Assembly (NCBI RefSeq): GCF_000021565.1
Contig: NC_012440.1
Span: forward strand, 1,070,210-1,134,209
Reading direction: 5' to 3'
Source: Persephonella marina EX-H1
Lineage (GTDB): Bacteria; Aquificota; Aquificia; Aquificales; Hydrogenothermaceae
DNA: 64,000 bases
The translations under genes were made by a program, and so were the position numbers. Shown here in pieces: positions 8,724-17,896 of the stretch; position 1 is the first letter of the stretch, and the number at the start of each line of letters is the position of its first letter. The notes below the pieces were generated by a model. The model did not search any database. It saw only the letters and a program-made list of their open reading frames with translations, and was not told the origin of the DNA.

Positions 8724-10465
8724 AAGATTATATACTCACATTTATAAAAGCTTTTTTATCCATAACTGTTCTTTTCCTCCCAATATATCTGATCCAGACT
8801 TCAGGTGAGGAGTACAGTTACACGATAAAAAAGGTTAACCCCGATGAATTCCGTTTAGAGATAGGGAGAGAAGGCGGAACTTTAAAGAGGGCTCTTTCAG
8901 GAGATGCAAAGACATTCAATCCTGTTATGGCTCAGGAAACATCATCAACAGCTGTAATAGGAGTTCTTTTCAACGGCCTTACAAAAACAGACCTTAAGAC
9001 CCTACTGCCTGAGCCTGATCTTGCAGAGAGATGGGAAAGGGATAAATCCGGAAAGGTGTGGAGATTCTACCTTAGAAAAGATGCAAGATGGTTTGACGGA
9101 AAGCCTGTAACTGCTGATGATGTTGTTTTCACGTACAACGAGATATACTACAATCCTGATATTCCTTCATCTGCAAAGGACATGCTCATAATTGAGGGGA
9201 AGAAATTCAAGGTTAGAAAGATAGATGATCACACTGTAGAGTTTGTTATACCAAAACCTTTCGCACCATTTCTTCAGGCTGTAGGACAGCCTATCCTGCC
9301 CAAACATATACTTAAAAAGTATGTGGATAATGGAACATTCACATCAACATGGGGGATTAACACACCTCCCGAAGAGCTTATAGGAACGGGTCCTTACAGA
9401 CTTGTGGAGTACGTTGTTGGTCAGTATGCTGTTTATGAGAGAAATCCTTATTACTATGAAAAAGACAGTAAAGGTCAGAAAATACCTTATATTACTAAGG
9501 TAAAAGCCCAGATTATAGGTGATCCGGATGTAAGGCTTATTAAATTCCTTTCAGGAGAGATCGATTACTATGGTGTCAGACCTGCTGATCTTCCTGAAAT
9601 TCTTCCAAAGGCAGAAGAGAAAGATTTTACAGTTTACAATCTTGGAGCAACTCCATCAACTCTGTTTGTCGTTTTTAACCAGAACCCAAAAGCTCCCATC
9701 CCTGAATACAAGCTTAAATGGTTTAAAAACAAACTTTTCAGACAGGCTATATCTTATGCAGTTGACAGACAGGGGATTATAAATATAGCTTACAACGGGC
9801 TTGCATACCCTATATACACTGCCGTAACTCCTGCAAACAGAAGGCTGTTTGATGAAAATTTCTACCCTAAATACCCTTTTAATCTAAAAAAAGCAAAAGA
9901 GATTCTACTTTCAATTGGTTTTAAAGAGGGAAAAGATGGTTACCTTTACGATCAGGAAGGTCACAAACTTGAGTTCACGCTAATCACGAACTCTGGAAAT
10001 AAAGAGAGGGAGATTATAGGAAATATTCTGAAAGATGACCTTAGAAGAATAGGTATTGAGGTTAACTTTCAGGCTATAGATTTTAACAACCTTGTAACAA
10101 GACTTATGTCCAACTACGACTGGGAGGCCGTTATAATAGGTCTTACAGGAAGTATGGATCCTTACTTTGGTCAGAATGTCTGGCTCTCATCAGGACATCT
10201 ACATATGTGGTATCCAAACCAGAAGAAACCAGCAACAGAATGGGAGGAGGAGATAGACAGACTCTTCAACAGGGCAGCTGTTGAGCTTGATCCTGAAAAG
10301 AGAGATAGACTGTACATGGAAGCCTTCAAAATAATAGGTGAACAACAGCCAATGATATTTATCGCCGCTCCTGAAGAGCTACTTGCAGTTAAGAACAAAC
10401 TTAAAAATGTATTTCCTACAGTGTGGGGATGGTACAAAAGTGAGTATGTCTATATAGAGGAATGA
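8720..10465 (+). CDS. Peptide/nickel-type ABC substrate-binding protein, orphan
   Basis: A 581-residue family-5 extracellular solute-binding protein (OppA/DppA/NikA-like). An N-terminal hydrophobic segment (about residues 8-27) acts as a signal peptide or anchor; no lipobox cysteine is visible. Typical features are NGLTKTDLKTLLPEPDLAERW, FYLRKDARWFDGKPVTADDV, GTGPYRLVEY and a C-terminal RDRLYMEAFKIIGEQQPMI. It would capture peptides or related solutes in the periplasm. No permease or ATPase genes are adjacent: upstream is a Trm112-like gene (four-base overlap) and downstream a convergent diguanylate cyclase. Thus it either serves a transporter encoded elsewhere or has another role. Ligand unknown. 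Confidence 0.92.
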   Translation: MKDYILTFIKAFLSITVLFLPIYLIQTSGEEYSYTIKKVNPDEFRLEIGREGGTLKRALSGDAKTFNPVMAQETSSTAVIGVLFNGLTKTDLKTLLPEPDLAERWERDKSGKVWRFYLRKDARWFDGKPVTADDVVFTYNEIYYNPDIPSSAKDMLIIEGKKFKVRKIDDHTVEFVIPKPFAPFLQAVGQPILPKHILKKYVDNGTFTSTWGINTPPEELIGTGPYRLVEYVVGQYAVYERNPYYYEKDSKGQKIPYITKVKAQIIGDPDVRLIKFLSGEIDYYGVRPADLPEILPKAEEKDFTVYNLGATPSTLFVVFNQNPKAPIPEYKLKWFKNKLFRQAISYAVDRQGIINIAYNGLAYPIYTAVTPANRRLFDENFYPKYPFNLKKAKEILLSIGFKEGKDGYLYDQEGHKLEFTLITNSGNKEREIIGNILKDDLRRIGIEVNFQAIDFNNLVTRLMSNYDWEAVIIGLTGSMDPYFGQNVWLSSGHLHMWYPNQKKPATEWEEEIDRLFNRAAVELDPEKRDRLYMEAFKIIGEQQPMIFIAAPEELLAVKNKLKNVFPTVWGWYKSEYVYIEE

Positions 10466-11758
10466 TCATATAACAACCTTGTTCTTACCTGTTCTTTTGG
10501 CCCTTAACATCTTTTTATCAGCCCTTTCTATAATATCATTAACAGTCTCATTAGGGTGAAGTGTTGCACCTTCAACCCCTACACTTACAGTAACCTTTAT
10601 GGTATTTTTCCCACAGATAATATCTTTCTCCTCTATCTTCTTTCTCAGCTTTTCCATAACCTTAAAGGCATCCCTTTTTTCTGTAAAAGGCATAAAAATG
10701 AGAAACTCCTCCCCACCAAACCTGAATATCAGATCAGACTTTCTAAGACTTTTCTGTAGTATAGAGGAAACCTGTTTTATAACACAGTCTCCAACAAGAT
10801 GTCCATAGCTATCGTTTATCTTTTTAAAATCATCTATATCAAGTAAGGCAATCGAGACAGGCCTGTTTGATATCTTTGATATCTGGTACTGATTGTTAAG
10901 TATAAACTCCATCGGTCTTCTGTTTAGAACACCTGTAAGAGGATCAACATTGGCATCTTCAACACTTCTAACAGCGATCTTTACTGTTAAAAGTGATAAA
11001 AACTGGGCTGAAAGTTTCTGAAGGTTTATATAATCAAACAGAAGATTTATAAAATTTCTCTCCTCAATGCTGTAATAAATATCAATAGCCGTTTTATGTA
11101 TCTTCTCATGAATATCTTTAAGTATGTTAAATTTCTTTTTACTTATATTAAGTACAGTCTCATCCTCTAATAAACGAGAGAACTTACATTTGTTTACATC
11201 AAGCTCAACACTGCTTTCCTTTCTCAGCTTCTTAATATCCTCAATTATCTTGTTCAACCAAACAAGATGTTCCTTAACGTAAAATCTCAGTTCTTCTTCT
11301 GAGTACTTTACAGTCCTTAATTTTTCCCTGATTACAACCTTATCAATCTGGAGAAATGAAAAAAGATAACCGTAAGCAACAGAATTTCTCAAAATATGGT
11401 ATATACCGTCAATCTTTTTTAAGGCATCCTCAGGATTAAAGTTCAGTTCCATAAATCTGGTTTTTATAAATCCGGATAAAACATACTCCATCTTTTCAAG
11501 GTTTGTAAGTGTAGCACTGAAAGGTATTGACATTGAGAAATGGATTTTCCCGAGTATAAATCCCTTTCTTTTAACATTGTTCAGATCCCCCTCTATCCCT
11601 GATAGAAAAGCCTCCATATGGATCTTTTTCAACTTTTCAACATCTGATCTGTCAAAGTATTTCTGCTGATAAGGATTTCTGAGGATTATTGAACATAGAT
11701 AATCAAATCCCTCTGTAAAGATACTTTTTGCAAGTTTTATCTCTAAATTTTCACCCAT
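10466..11758 (-). CDS. Diguanylate cyclase with possible globin-like sensor domain
   Basis: The 430-residue protein ends in an intact GGDEF domain (about 265-430): DPLTGVLNRRP, the active motif RFGGEEF, and an RxxD inhibitory site (RKSD) five residues ahead, so it should make c-di-GMP with product inhibition. The N-terminal ~150 residues are helical; the stretch around LGKIHFSMSIPFS (His73) resembles the IGxxHxxxGIxP segment around the haem-ligating histidine of globin-coupled sensors. A helical linker with several histidines follows. The globin assignment is inference. No membrane segments. The ATG at 11758 has only a distant GGAG. The gene ends one base from the convergent solute-binding protein gene. 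Confidence 0.9.
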   Translation of the reverse strand: MGENLEIKLAKSIFTEGFDYLCSIILRNPYQQKYFDRSDVEKLKKIHMEAFLSGIEGDLNNVKRKGFILGKIHFSMSIPFSATLTNLEKMEYVLSGFIKTRFMELNFNPEDALKKIDGIYHILRNSVAYGYLFSFLQIDKVVIREKLRTVKYSEEELRFYVKEHLVWLNKIIEDIKKLRKESSVELDVNKCKFSRLLEDETVLNISKKKFNILKDIHEKIHKTAIDIYYSIEERNFINLLFDYINLQKLSAQFLSLLTVKIAVRSVEDANVDPLTGVLNRRPMEFILNNQYQISKISNRPVSIALLDIDDFKKINDSYGHLVGDCVIKQVSSILQKSLRKSDLIFRFGGEEFLIFMPFTEKRDAFKVMEKLRKKIEEKDIICGKNTIKVTVSVGVEGATLHPNETVNDIIERADKKMLRAKRTGKNKVVI

Positions 11759-11841
11759 TATTACAAAAAAGCTCCAAATAAATAACAGTTATTAGTTTCA
11801 AATACTTATTATGGGTTCTTATAAAATAATTTTCAATATCA

Positions 11842-12306
11842 TTATTTACTTTTTTTTATCTTTTTCAGATCTGTTAATATTTTTGTTATTTTATCCACCA
11901 TTTCCGGATCTACATAGTTCATAACCTCCCCCGCAAGCCTATCTTTCATGTTGTATATGATGTAAGCAGCCTTTACAGGATCTGTCATTTTAGATATCTT
12001 CTCTCCTGCCATCTCAGGATCCATCTTCTCAAAAACTTTTGCAAGTTTTTTATATCTGTCTTCCTCAGCTTTTTTCAAAATTTTCTTTATATTTTCCTCC
12101 CTTTTTATAAGGGCTTTCTCCCTTTCCTCAATCTGTTTCAGAATCTTCTTTTTTTCTTCAAGAAGTTTCCTTATCTCTTCCCTCAACTTTGAGAGTCTTT
12201 CTATCTCTTTCTGTATTTCTATCTTTTCAGCCTGTTGATTATCAACAGAATACGCCGTTAAGAAAAGAGAAAAACTAACGCCTGTTATTATAAGAAGTCT
12301 CAGCAA
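11842..12306 (-). CDS. MotE-like / MgtE-N-domain protein
   Basis: A 154-residue protein: an N-terminal hydrophobic signal or anchor (about residues 2-18), a long highly charged coiled coil (about 25-85) and a C-terminal segment (FEKMDPEMAGEKISKMTDPV) typical of the MgtE intracellular-N domain found in MotE, which stabilises the flagellar motor protein MotC in other bacteria. An ATG at 12342 would add twelve Arg-rich residues, but an AAGGAG seven bases before TTG 12306 decides for the TTG. It overlaps the 3' end of the FliJ-like gene by 32 bp, in line with a flagellar role. Assignment rests on domain shape and neighbour. Confidence 0.75.
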   Translation of the reverse strand: MLRLLIITGVSFSLFLTAYSVDNQQAEKIEIQKEIERLSKLREEIRKLLEEKKKILKQIEEREKALIKREENIKKILKKAEEDRYKKLAKVFEKMDPEMAGEKISKMTDPVKAAYIIYNMKDRLAGEVMNYVDPEMVDKITKILTDLKKIKKSK

Positions 12307-12676
12307 TCTGTATCTCCTTCTTAAGTTCCTTCTTAAGAGCATCTCTGTTGATATTCTTAATATACTTCTCTACGCTTTTTTTCTCGGCATTTTTCAGTTT
12401 AATCTGAAGTTTAACAGCTTCCTTTTTCATCTCAAGTACTTTTATCTTTTCATCTATTGATAATATCTCCTTCTCAAGTTTTTTCAGGTACTCAATCTTA
12501 TAATGAAGTGTGTTGACATCACTGAAACTCTCATTTTTTGTTCTTTCATACCGCTCATAGAGCATGTTTCTTCCAGAGATAAGATCAGCAAGCTCCCTAT
12601 CAATCTGATCAATCTTTGTTCTGTAAACCCTGATATCAAACTTTAACTTCTTTTTAAAAAGCTCTAATATTTTCAT
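12275..12676 (-). CDS. fliJ: FliJ-like flagellar export chaperone
   Basis: This 133-residue protein is almost entirely charged coiled coil, starting FKKKLKFDIRVYRTKIDQID with a tyrosine-containing repeat and a lysine-rich end. This fits FliJ, the small coiled-coil protein that links the flagellar export ATPase FliI to the export gate. FliJ sequences are weakly conserved, so the call depends on length (about 140 in the family), coiled-coil character and the MotE-like gene directly downstream, which overlaps it. A CXX-free, soluble protein with no signal peptide. AAGG lies six bases before the ATG. It starts eleven bases after the AhpD-like gene. Alternative: an unrelated coiled-coil protein. 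Confidence 0.65.
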   Translation of the reverse strand: MKILELFKKKLKFDIRVYRTKIDQIDRELADLISGRNMLYERYERTKNESFSDVNTLHYKIEYLKKLEKEILSIDEKIKVLEMKKEAVKLQIKLKNAEKKSVEKYIKNINRDALKKELKKEIQIAETSYNNRR

Positions 12677-12687
12677 TAAAAACCTTT

Positions 12688-13218
12688 TTACTTTCCAAGA
12701 CCGAAAACATTGGAAAGTGTATTTATATAATTAAAGTATGCAGTTATCGTTATCGCCTCAACTAACTGTGTTACCGTATAACCAAGTGAAAGAATCCTGT
12801 CTATATCCTCCTTTGTCATCTTGTAGTTATCCTTCCTCGAGGCCCTTATACAGAACCTTAAAAGCTCCTTTTCTTCTTCTGTAGTATTGATATGATCAAC
12901 ACCCTTTAATGTTTCCTCAATCTGCTCCTCAGACATACCCAGCATCTTTGCTATATTCTTATGTACATCAACGCACATAGGACAGTTATTTTCTTTTGAG
13001 ATTAAAAGGGCTATCCTTTCTTTTGTTGAGTACGGAAGTTCTGTCTCCTTTAAAAGGAGGGTCTTTACACAGTTATCCGTCATAAAGTATATATCCTTTC
13101 TGATAGCAAGCAGCTGGAATATCTCCCCTAACTTTCCTGTTTTTTTAAGTATCTCTTTTGCAAGCTCCTGAATTTCAGGATCCATCTCTTCAAGTTCAGG
13201 TAATTTGATGTAAGCCAT
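12688..13218 (-). CDS. AhpD-like carboxymuconolactone decarboxylase family protein
   Basis: A 176-residue all-helical protein with the AhpD active-site pattern E-X11-C-X2-C-X3-H: Glu67, Cys79, Cys82 and His86 in the stretch NCPMCVDVHKN. Proteins with this set are alkylhydroperoxidases or peroxide/thiol-disulfide oxidoreductases, acting in oxidative stress defence; the substrate here is unknown. GGAGG sits eight bases before ATG 13218. It heads a minus-strand set with the FliJ- and MotE-like genes and is divergent from mdh across 147 bp that holds the mdh promoter. Length agrees with the larger AhpD-like proteins. Confidence 0.88.
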   Translation of the reverse strand: MAYIKLPELEEMDPEIQELAKEILKKTGKLGEIFQLLAIRKDIYFMTDNCVKTLLLKETELPYSTKERIALLISKENNCPMCVDVHKNIAKMLGMSEEQIEETLKGVDHINTTEEEKELLRFCIRASRKDNYKMTKEDIDRILSLGYTVTQLVEAITITAYFNYINTLSNVFGLGK

Positions 13219-13294
13219 TTTTTTACCTCCGTCAGATTTTAACTGTTAATAATTATAAGACTCAATTAATACTCAATCTACCCTGAAAAACAAA

Positions 13295-13334
13295 TCAAAC
13301 GCTGTTTGACAAAACTTTTTATAAAGTTTAGACT
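13295..13334 (+). promoter_or_regulatory. mdh promoter with palindromic operator
   Basis: TTGACA at 13306-13311 and TAGACT at 13329-13334, separated by 17 bases, form a strong sigma-70 type promoter. A perfect inverted repeat TCAAAC-GCT-GTTTGA (13295-13309) overlaps the -35 element, the position of a repressor or class II activator site. The left part recurs twice before korA (17897-17943). Seen directly; binding is inferred. Confidence 0.75.
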
Positions 13335-13365
13335 AATTTAAACTATCAAAATATGGAGGCCGCCA

Positions 13366-14364
13366 ATGGGAGAGTACAAAAGACCAGTAGTATCAGTGGT
13401 CGGAGCCGGGAACGTTGGTGAACACGTCGCAAATCTAATAGCCATCAAAGAGATCGCAAATGTAAGAATGTTTGATCTTGCAAGACAGACAGAAGATAAA
13501 GTTTACGAAATAGTAAAAGGTAAAGCCCTTGATATAAAACAGATGGCGGCAGCTATTGGATGTGATGTTGAAGTCGAAGGATATACAGTAACAGCTGATG
13601 GTGAAGGTTACGAAGCTCTTGCAGGATCTGATATCGTTGTTGTTACGGCAGGTTTCCCGAGAAGACCAGGTATGAGCAGAGATGATCTCCTCTCAAAAAA
13701 TGTAGGTATTATAAGAACGATATCAGAAAGGATAGCCCAGTTTGCACCTGAGGCTATAGTTATTGTTGTCTCAAACCCTGTTGATGTTCTGACTTATGCG
13801 GCGTTCAGACTTACCGGTTTCCCTGCAAACAGAGTTATGGGAATGGCAGGTGTTCTTGATACAGCAAGATTTAAAGCATTTTTATCAATGGAACTTAAGG
13901 TGTCAGTTAAAAATATAAACGCCTATGTTTTAGGAAGTCATGGTGATGACATGGTGCCTCTCCTGTCTGTTTCAAATGTAGGAGGAGAACCTTTAACAAA
14001 ACTTATACCTGAAGAAAGATTAAAGGAGATAGTTGAAAGAACAAAGTTTGGTGGAGGCGAGATAGTCAGTCTGATGGGAACTTCCGCATACCATGCACCA
14101 GGCGCATCTGTTGTGGAGATGGTTGAGGCGATAATAAACGATAAAAAAGAGATACTTCCATGCTCGGTATACTTAGACGGCGATGTCGCAGAGTTTTATG
14201 ATGCAGAAGATGTATGTATAGGTATTCCTGTTAAACTTGGAGCTCACGGTGTTGAGGAGATACTAAAACTTGACTTCACACCGGAAGAAAAAGATCTGTG
14301 GAAATCATCTGTAAACTCAGTAAAATCAGGAATTGAAAGAATAAAAGAACTTGGATTGATTTAA
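13366..14364 (+). CDS. mdh: Malate dehydrogenase
   Basis: A 332-residue NAD-dependent lactate/malate dehydrogenase-type protein: SVVGAGNVGEHVANL is the Rossmann glycine-rich loop, TAGFPRRPGMSRDDLL the substrate loop (the arginine next to the Met marks malate specificity), VVSNPVDVLTYAAF the family signature, and GSHGDDMVPL contains the catalytic histidine. In an autotroph using the reductive TCA cycle it reduces oxaloacetate to malate. GGAGG lies six bases before ATG 13366. It is the first gene of a seven-gene block whose order follows the cycle: mdh, fumarase, succinyl-CoA synthetase, 2-oxoglutarate synthase. Length is typical. Confidence 0.96.
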   Translation: MGEYKRPVVSVVGAGNVGEHVANLIAIKEIANVRMFDLARQTEDKVYEIVKGKALDIKQMAAAIGCDVEVEGYTVTADGEGYEALAGSDIVVVTAGFPRRPGMSRDDLLSKNVGIIRTISERIAQFAPEAIVIVVSNPVDVLTYAAFRLTGFPANRVMGMAGVLDTARFKAFLSMELKVSVKNINAYVLGSHGDDMVPLLSVSNVGGEPLTKLIPEERLKEIVERTKFGGGEIVSLMGTSAYHAPGASVVEMVEAIINDKKEILPCSVYLDGDVAEFYDAEDVCIGIPVKLGAHGVEEILKLDFTPEEKDLWKSSVNSVKSGIERIKELGLI

Positions 14365-14374
14365 GAGGTAGGTA

Positions 14375-15220
14375 ATGAGAGAGATACAGGCTTCTTTGAT
14401 TACAGAGATAGTTAAAGATCTTGTAATGGACGCAGAGTACAATCTACCTGAGGATTTTATACATGCAATAGAAAAATCCGTTGACAAAGAAGAATCTCCT
14501 ATAGGAAAAGAGATACTTAATGAGATACTGAAAAATGCCCAGGTCGCATCTAAAGAGAAGGTAGCTTACTGTCAGGATACAGGTTATCCTGTATTTTTTG
14601 TGGAGATAGGTCAGGATGTCCATATAGTAGGTGGAAGTATAAGAGATGCTATAAATGAGGGCGTAAGAAAAGCTACCAAGGAAGGTTATCTAAGAGCATC
14701 TTTAGCGTTTGATCCTGTTTTTGAGAGGAAAAATACAGGGGATAACACACCTGCACTTATATACTTTGATATCGTTCCGGGAGATAAGATAAGGATAAAG
14801 TTTGCAGCTAAAGGTGGAGGATCTGAAAATCAGAGTAAGCAGATCATGCTGAGACCTGCTGACGGCCTGGAAGGTGTTAAAAAGTTTGTTCTCAAATGTA
14901 TTGCAAATGCAGGTCCAAACGCATGCCCACCATTTACAGTTGGTGTAGGTATAGGAGGAACGTTTGATTACTCAGCTGTTCTCGCAAAGAAAGCCCTTTT
15001 CAGACATATAGGTGAGAGACATCCTGACCCTAAAATAGCAGCTCTGGAAGAGGAACTTCTTGTTCTTGCAAACCAGCTCGGTGTGGGACCTTTAGGGTTT
15101 GGAGGAACAACAACAGCTGTTGATGTAAAGATAGAGATAGCTCCTGTTCATATAGCCTCTTTACCTGTTGCTGTAAACATACAGTGCCATGCCTCAAGAC
15201 ATAAAGAGATTGAGATATAA
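14375..15220 (+). CDS. fumA: Fumarate hydratase class I, alpha subunit
   Basis: The 281-residue product is the N-terminal-type subunit of the two-subunit, oxygen-sensitive [4Fe-4S] fumarase (TtdA/FumA-N family). Cysteines suited to the cluster occur in AYCQDTGYPVF and GPNACPPFTVG, and a later IQCHASRH segment supplies another; AAKGGGSEN and GPLGFGGTTTA are further family signatures. It dehydrates malate to fumarate in the reductive direction. It starts ten bases after mdh with GAGGTAGGT as ribosome-binding region and is followed after ten bases by the beta subunit, so the two are made together. The gene symbol is by homology; it could also be named fumarase alpha. Length is normal for the split enzyme. 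Confidence 0.93.
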   Translation: MREIQASLITEIVKDLVMDAEYNLPEDFIHAIEKSVDKEESPIGKEILNEILKNAQVASKEKVAYCQDTGYPVFFVEIGQDVHIVGGSIRDAINEGVRKATKEGYLRASLAFDPVFERKNTGDNTPALIYFDIVPGDKIRIKFAAKGGGSENQSKQIMLRPADGLEGVKKFVLKCIANAGPNACPPFTVGVGIGGTFDYSAVLAKKALFRHIGERHPDPKIAALEEELLVLANQLGVGPLGFGGTTTAVDVKIEIAPVHIASLPVAVNIQCHASRHKEIEI

Positions 15221-15230
15221 GGGGTAAGCT

Positions 15231-15794
15231 ATGTCTGAGATAAAAAGGATAACAACACCACTAACAGAAGAGATAATAGAGAACCTGAGAGCAGGCGACA
15301 GGGTTTTAATCTCAGGATACGTCTATACTGCGAGAGATGCAGCACATAAAAGAATGTTAGAGGAGTACGAGAAAACAGGAAAGCTCCCATTTGATATAAG
15401 GGGGCAGATAATTTACTACGTTGGACCCACACCACCAAGACCTGGACAGGTTATAGGTTCAGCAGGTCCAACTACAGCCTACAGAATGGACAAATACACA
15501 CCTAAACTTCTTGAACTGGGTTTAAAAGGAACAATAGGAAAAGGATGGAGAGGAGAGGAGGTTAAGGAAGCATTAAAGAGATTCAAGGCTGTTTACTTTG
15601 CAGCCTATGGAGGAACAGCGGCGCTTTTATCAAAACATATAAAAAGTGTTGAGATCATAGCCTATGAAGATTTAGGACCAGAGGCTATCAGAAAACTGTA
15701 CTTTGAAAACTTCCCTGTTATTGTTGCAAATGATATCTACGGAGGAGATGTATTTGAGGAGGGACAGAAAAAGTTCAGAAAGTTAGTGATATAA
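15231..15794 (+). CDS. fumB: Fumarate hydratase class I, beta subunit
   Basis: A 187-residue protein matching the C-terminal-type subunit of split class I fumarase: GDRVLISGYVYTARDAAHKR near residue 22, GPTPPRPGQVIGSAGPTTAYRMD and KGTIGKGWRG in the middle, and GGTAALLSKHIKSVE before the C-terminus. It completes the active site with the iron-sulfur alpha subunit encoded directly upstream. Translation starts ten bases after fumA behind a GGGGT sequence, and sucC follows 32 bases later with its own GGAGG. Function in the reductive TCA cycle is inferred from operon context. The name is by homology and does not imply the E. coli FumB isozyme. Confidence 0.92.
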   Translation: MSEIKRITTPLTEEIIENLRAGDRVLISGYVYTARDAAHKRMLEEYEKTGKLPFDIRGQIIYYVGPTPPRPGQVIGSAGPTTAYRMDKYTPKLLELGLKGTIGKGWRGEEVKEALKRFKAVYFAAYGGTAALLSKHIKSVEIIAYEDLGPEAIRKLYFENFPVIVANDIYGGDVFEEGQKKFRKLVI

Positions 15795-15826
15795 AAAGAA
15801 TAAGAAAATAAATAGGAGGCATTCAG

Positions 15827-16993
15827 ATGAAAGTACATGAGCATCAGGCCAAAGAGATATTTGCAAGATACGGGCTTCCTGTTCCAAAAGGATATCCTGC
15901 ATTCACAGTCGAGGAAGCAGTTGAAGCTGCCCAGCAGCTGGGAAAATTCCCTGTCGTTGTTAAAGCCCAGATTCATGCTGGTGGAAGAGGAAAAGCAGGC
16001 GGTGTAAAACTGGCAAACAACCTTGATGAGGTTCAGAAGTATGCAGCTGAACTTCTTGGAAAAACACTTGTCACTTTCCAGACAGGACCTGAAGGACTTC
16101 CAGTTAGCAGAATCTACATAGAAGAAGGAACAAACATTGATAAAGAGTTTTACGTAGCGATCACACTTGATAGAAGTAAATCAAAACTGATAATAATGGC
16201 ATCCTCAGAAGGTGGAATGGAGATAGAAGAGGTTGCAGCGAAAAACCCAGAGGCGATTATCACAGAGGTTATAGATCCTTTCTTAGGCCTCAGACCGTAC
16301 CAGGCAAGAGAGATAGCGTTAAAGCTTGGACTTCCTAAAAATCTCTTAAACAAAGCAGCAGGTCTATTTGTAAAACTCTACGAGCTTTACATGAAAGAAG
16401 ATGCATCTATGGTTGAGATAAACCCTCTCGTTCTCACAAAAGAGGGAAATATCGTAATACTTGACGCAAAAGTTGATTTTGATGACAACGCTCTTTTCAG
16501 ACATCCTGATATTATGGAGATGGAAGATCCTACTCAGGAATCTGAACTTGAGGTTAAGGCAAAACAGTACAACCTTAACTACATCAAGTTAGATGGAAAT
16601 ATAGCATGTATGGTTAACGGTGCAGGACTTGCTATGGCTACAATGGACACAATAAAGCTTGCAGGTGGTGAACCGGCAAACTTCCTTGATGTTGGAGGAT
16701 CAGCCAATGCTGAACAGATAGCAAACGCATTCAAGATAATCCTTTCAGATCCCAATGTAAAAGCTATATTCATTAATATATTTGGTGGAATTCTCAGATG
16801 TGACAGACTTGCTGAAGGTATAATACAGGCATCAAAAGAGGTAAACCCTCATGTACCAATAATAGTTAGAATGGAAGGAACAAACGTTGAGCTTGGGAAG
16901 AAAATGCTTGCAGAATCAGGATTAGACCTTATTCCCGCAGACACAATGTGGGAAGGTGCAAAAAAAGCTGTTGAGCTTGCAAGCAAAGCATAA
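15827..16993 (+). CDS. sucC: Succinyl-CoA synthetase, ADP-forming, beta subunit
   Basis: This 388-residue subunit carries an N-terminal ATP-grasp domain ([35 protein letters not shown] as the nucleotide lysine/glycine loop; EINPLVLT for metal binding) and a C-terminal CoA-ligase domain with [10 protein letters not shown]. With SucD it converts succinate, ATP and CoA to succinyl-CoA, which is then carboxylated by the korAB enzyme in the same gene block. Hydrogenobacter has a related citryl-CoA synthetase, but the length here (388) fits ordinary SucC rather than the longer CcsA. GGAGG is present seven bases upstream of the ATG. SucD follows after 23 bases. Confidence 0.96.
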   Translation: MKVHEHQAKEIFARYGLPVPKGYPAFTVEEAVEAAQQLGKFPVVVKAQIHAGGRGKAGGVKLANNLDEVQKYAAELLGKTLVTFQTGPEGLPVSRIYIEEGTNIDKEFYVAITLDRSKSKLIIMASSEGGMEIEEVAAKNPEAIITEVIDPFLGLRPYQAREIALKLGLPKNLLNKAAGLFVKLYELYMKEDASMVEINPLVLTKEGNIVILDAKVDFDDNALFRHPDIMEMEDPTQESELEVKAKQYNLNYIKLDGNIACMVNGAGLAMATMDTIKLAGGEPANFLDVGGSANAEQIANAFKIILSDPNVKAIFINIFGGILRCDRLAEGIIQASKEVNPHVPIIVRMEGTNVELGKKMLAESGLDLIPADTMWEGAKKAVELASKA

Positions 16994-17016
16994 TACAAAA
17001 AATAAGGAGGAAGAAA

Positions 17017-17895
17017 ATGAGCGTACTTGTAGATAAAAATACAAAGGTTATAGTTCAGGGAATAACAGGAAGGGAAGGATCCTTCCATGCAACACAGTGT
17101 AAAGCCTACGGAACACAGGTTGTTGGTGGAGTTACCCCAGGAAAAGGAGGACAGGAGGTAGAAGGGATACCTGTTTTTGATTCTGTAAAAGAGGCTGTAG
17201 ACAACACAGGTGCTGACTGCTCCCTGATATTTGTTCCACCTCCATTTGCAGCAGATGCTATTCTTGAAGCTGTTGACGCCGGAATAAAAACAGTAATATG
17301 TATAACAGAGGGAATTCCCGTAAATGATATGATACCTGTTAAAAACTACATAAAAACATACTATCCAGATACTGTTCTTATAGGTCCTAACTGTCCTGGA
17401 GTTATAACACCTGAAGAGGCAAAAATAGGAATTATGCCAGGACATATATTTAAGAGAGGAAATGTAGGGATAGTTTCCAGATCAGGAACTCTCACATATG
17501 AGGCAGCATTCCAGCTATCAAACAAAGGGATAGGTCAGTCAACAGTTATAGGAATAGGAGGAGACCCTGTTCCAGGAACTGTGTTCTCTGATGTTTTAAA
17601 ATGGTTCCAGGATGATCCAGAAACAGAAGCTATCGTTATGATCGGTGAGATAGGTGGAACAGCTGAAGAGGAAGCTGCTGAGTTTATAAAAGAGTATGTT
17701 ACAAAACCTGTAGTGGCTTATATTGCAGGTGTTACAGCACCTCCGGGAAAAAGAATGGGACATGCTGGTGCGATAATAGCAGGAGGAAAAGGAACAGCTG
17801 ATGAAAAGTACAGAGCTCTTGAGGCAGCTGGTGCAACGACTGTTAAAAATATATCAACTATTGGAGATGTTGTTGCTGAGGTGCTTGGAAAATAA
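17017..17895 (+). CDS. sucD: Succinyl-CoA synthetase, ADP-forming, alpha subunit
   Basis: A 292-residue alpha subunit: CoA-binding Rossmann domain with [15 protein letters not shown] and [29 protein letters not shown], and the ligase domain with the phosphohistidine segment [10 protein letters not shown] (active-site His about 250). It is the catalytic partner of SucC, with which it makes succinyl-CoA in the reductive TCA cycle. AGGAGG precedes ATG 17017 by seven bases. About 100 bp separate its stop from korA; no terminator hairpin is visible there, but a second promoter and two operator-like repeats are, so korAB may be expressed both by readthrough and independently. Confidence 0.96.
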   Translation: MSVLVDKNTKVIVQGITGREGSFHATQCKAYGTQVVGGVTPGKGGQEVEGIPVFDSVKEAVDNTGADCSLIFVPPPFAADAILEAVDAGIKTVICITEGIPVNDMIPVKNYIKTYYPDTVLIGPNCPGVITPEEAKIGIMPGHIFKRGNVGIVSRSGTLTYEAAFQLSNKGIGQSTVIGIGGDPVPGTVFSDVLKWFQDDPETEAIVMIGEIGGTAEEEAAEFIKEYVTKPVVAYIAGVTAPPGKRMGHAGAIIAGGKGTADEKYRALEAAGATTVKNISTIGDVVAEVLGK

Positions 17896-17896
17896 A

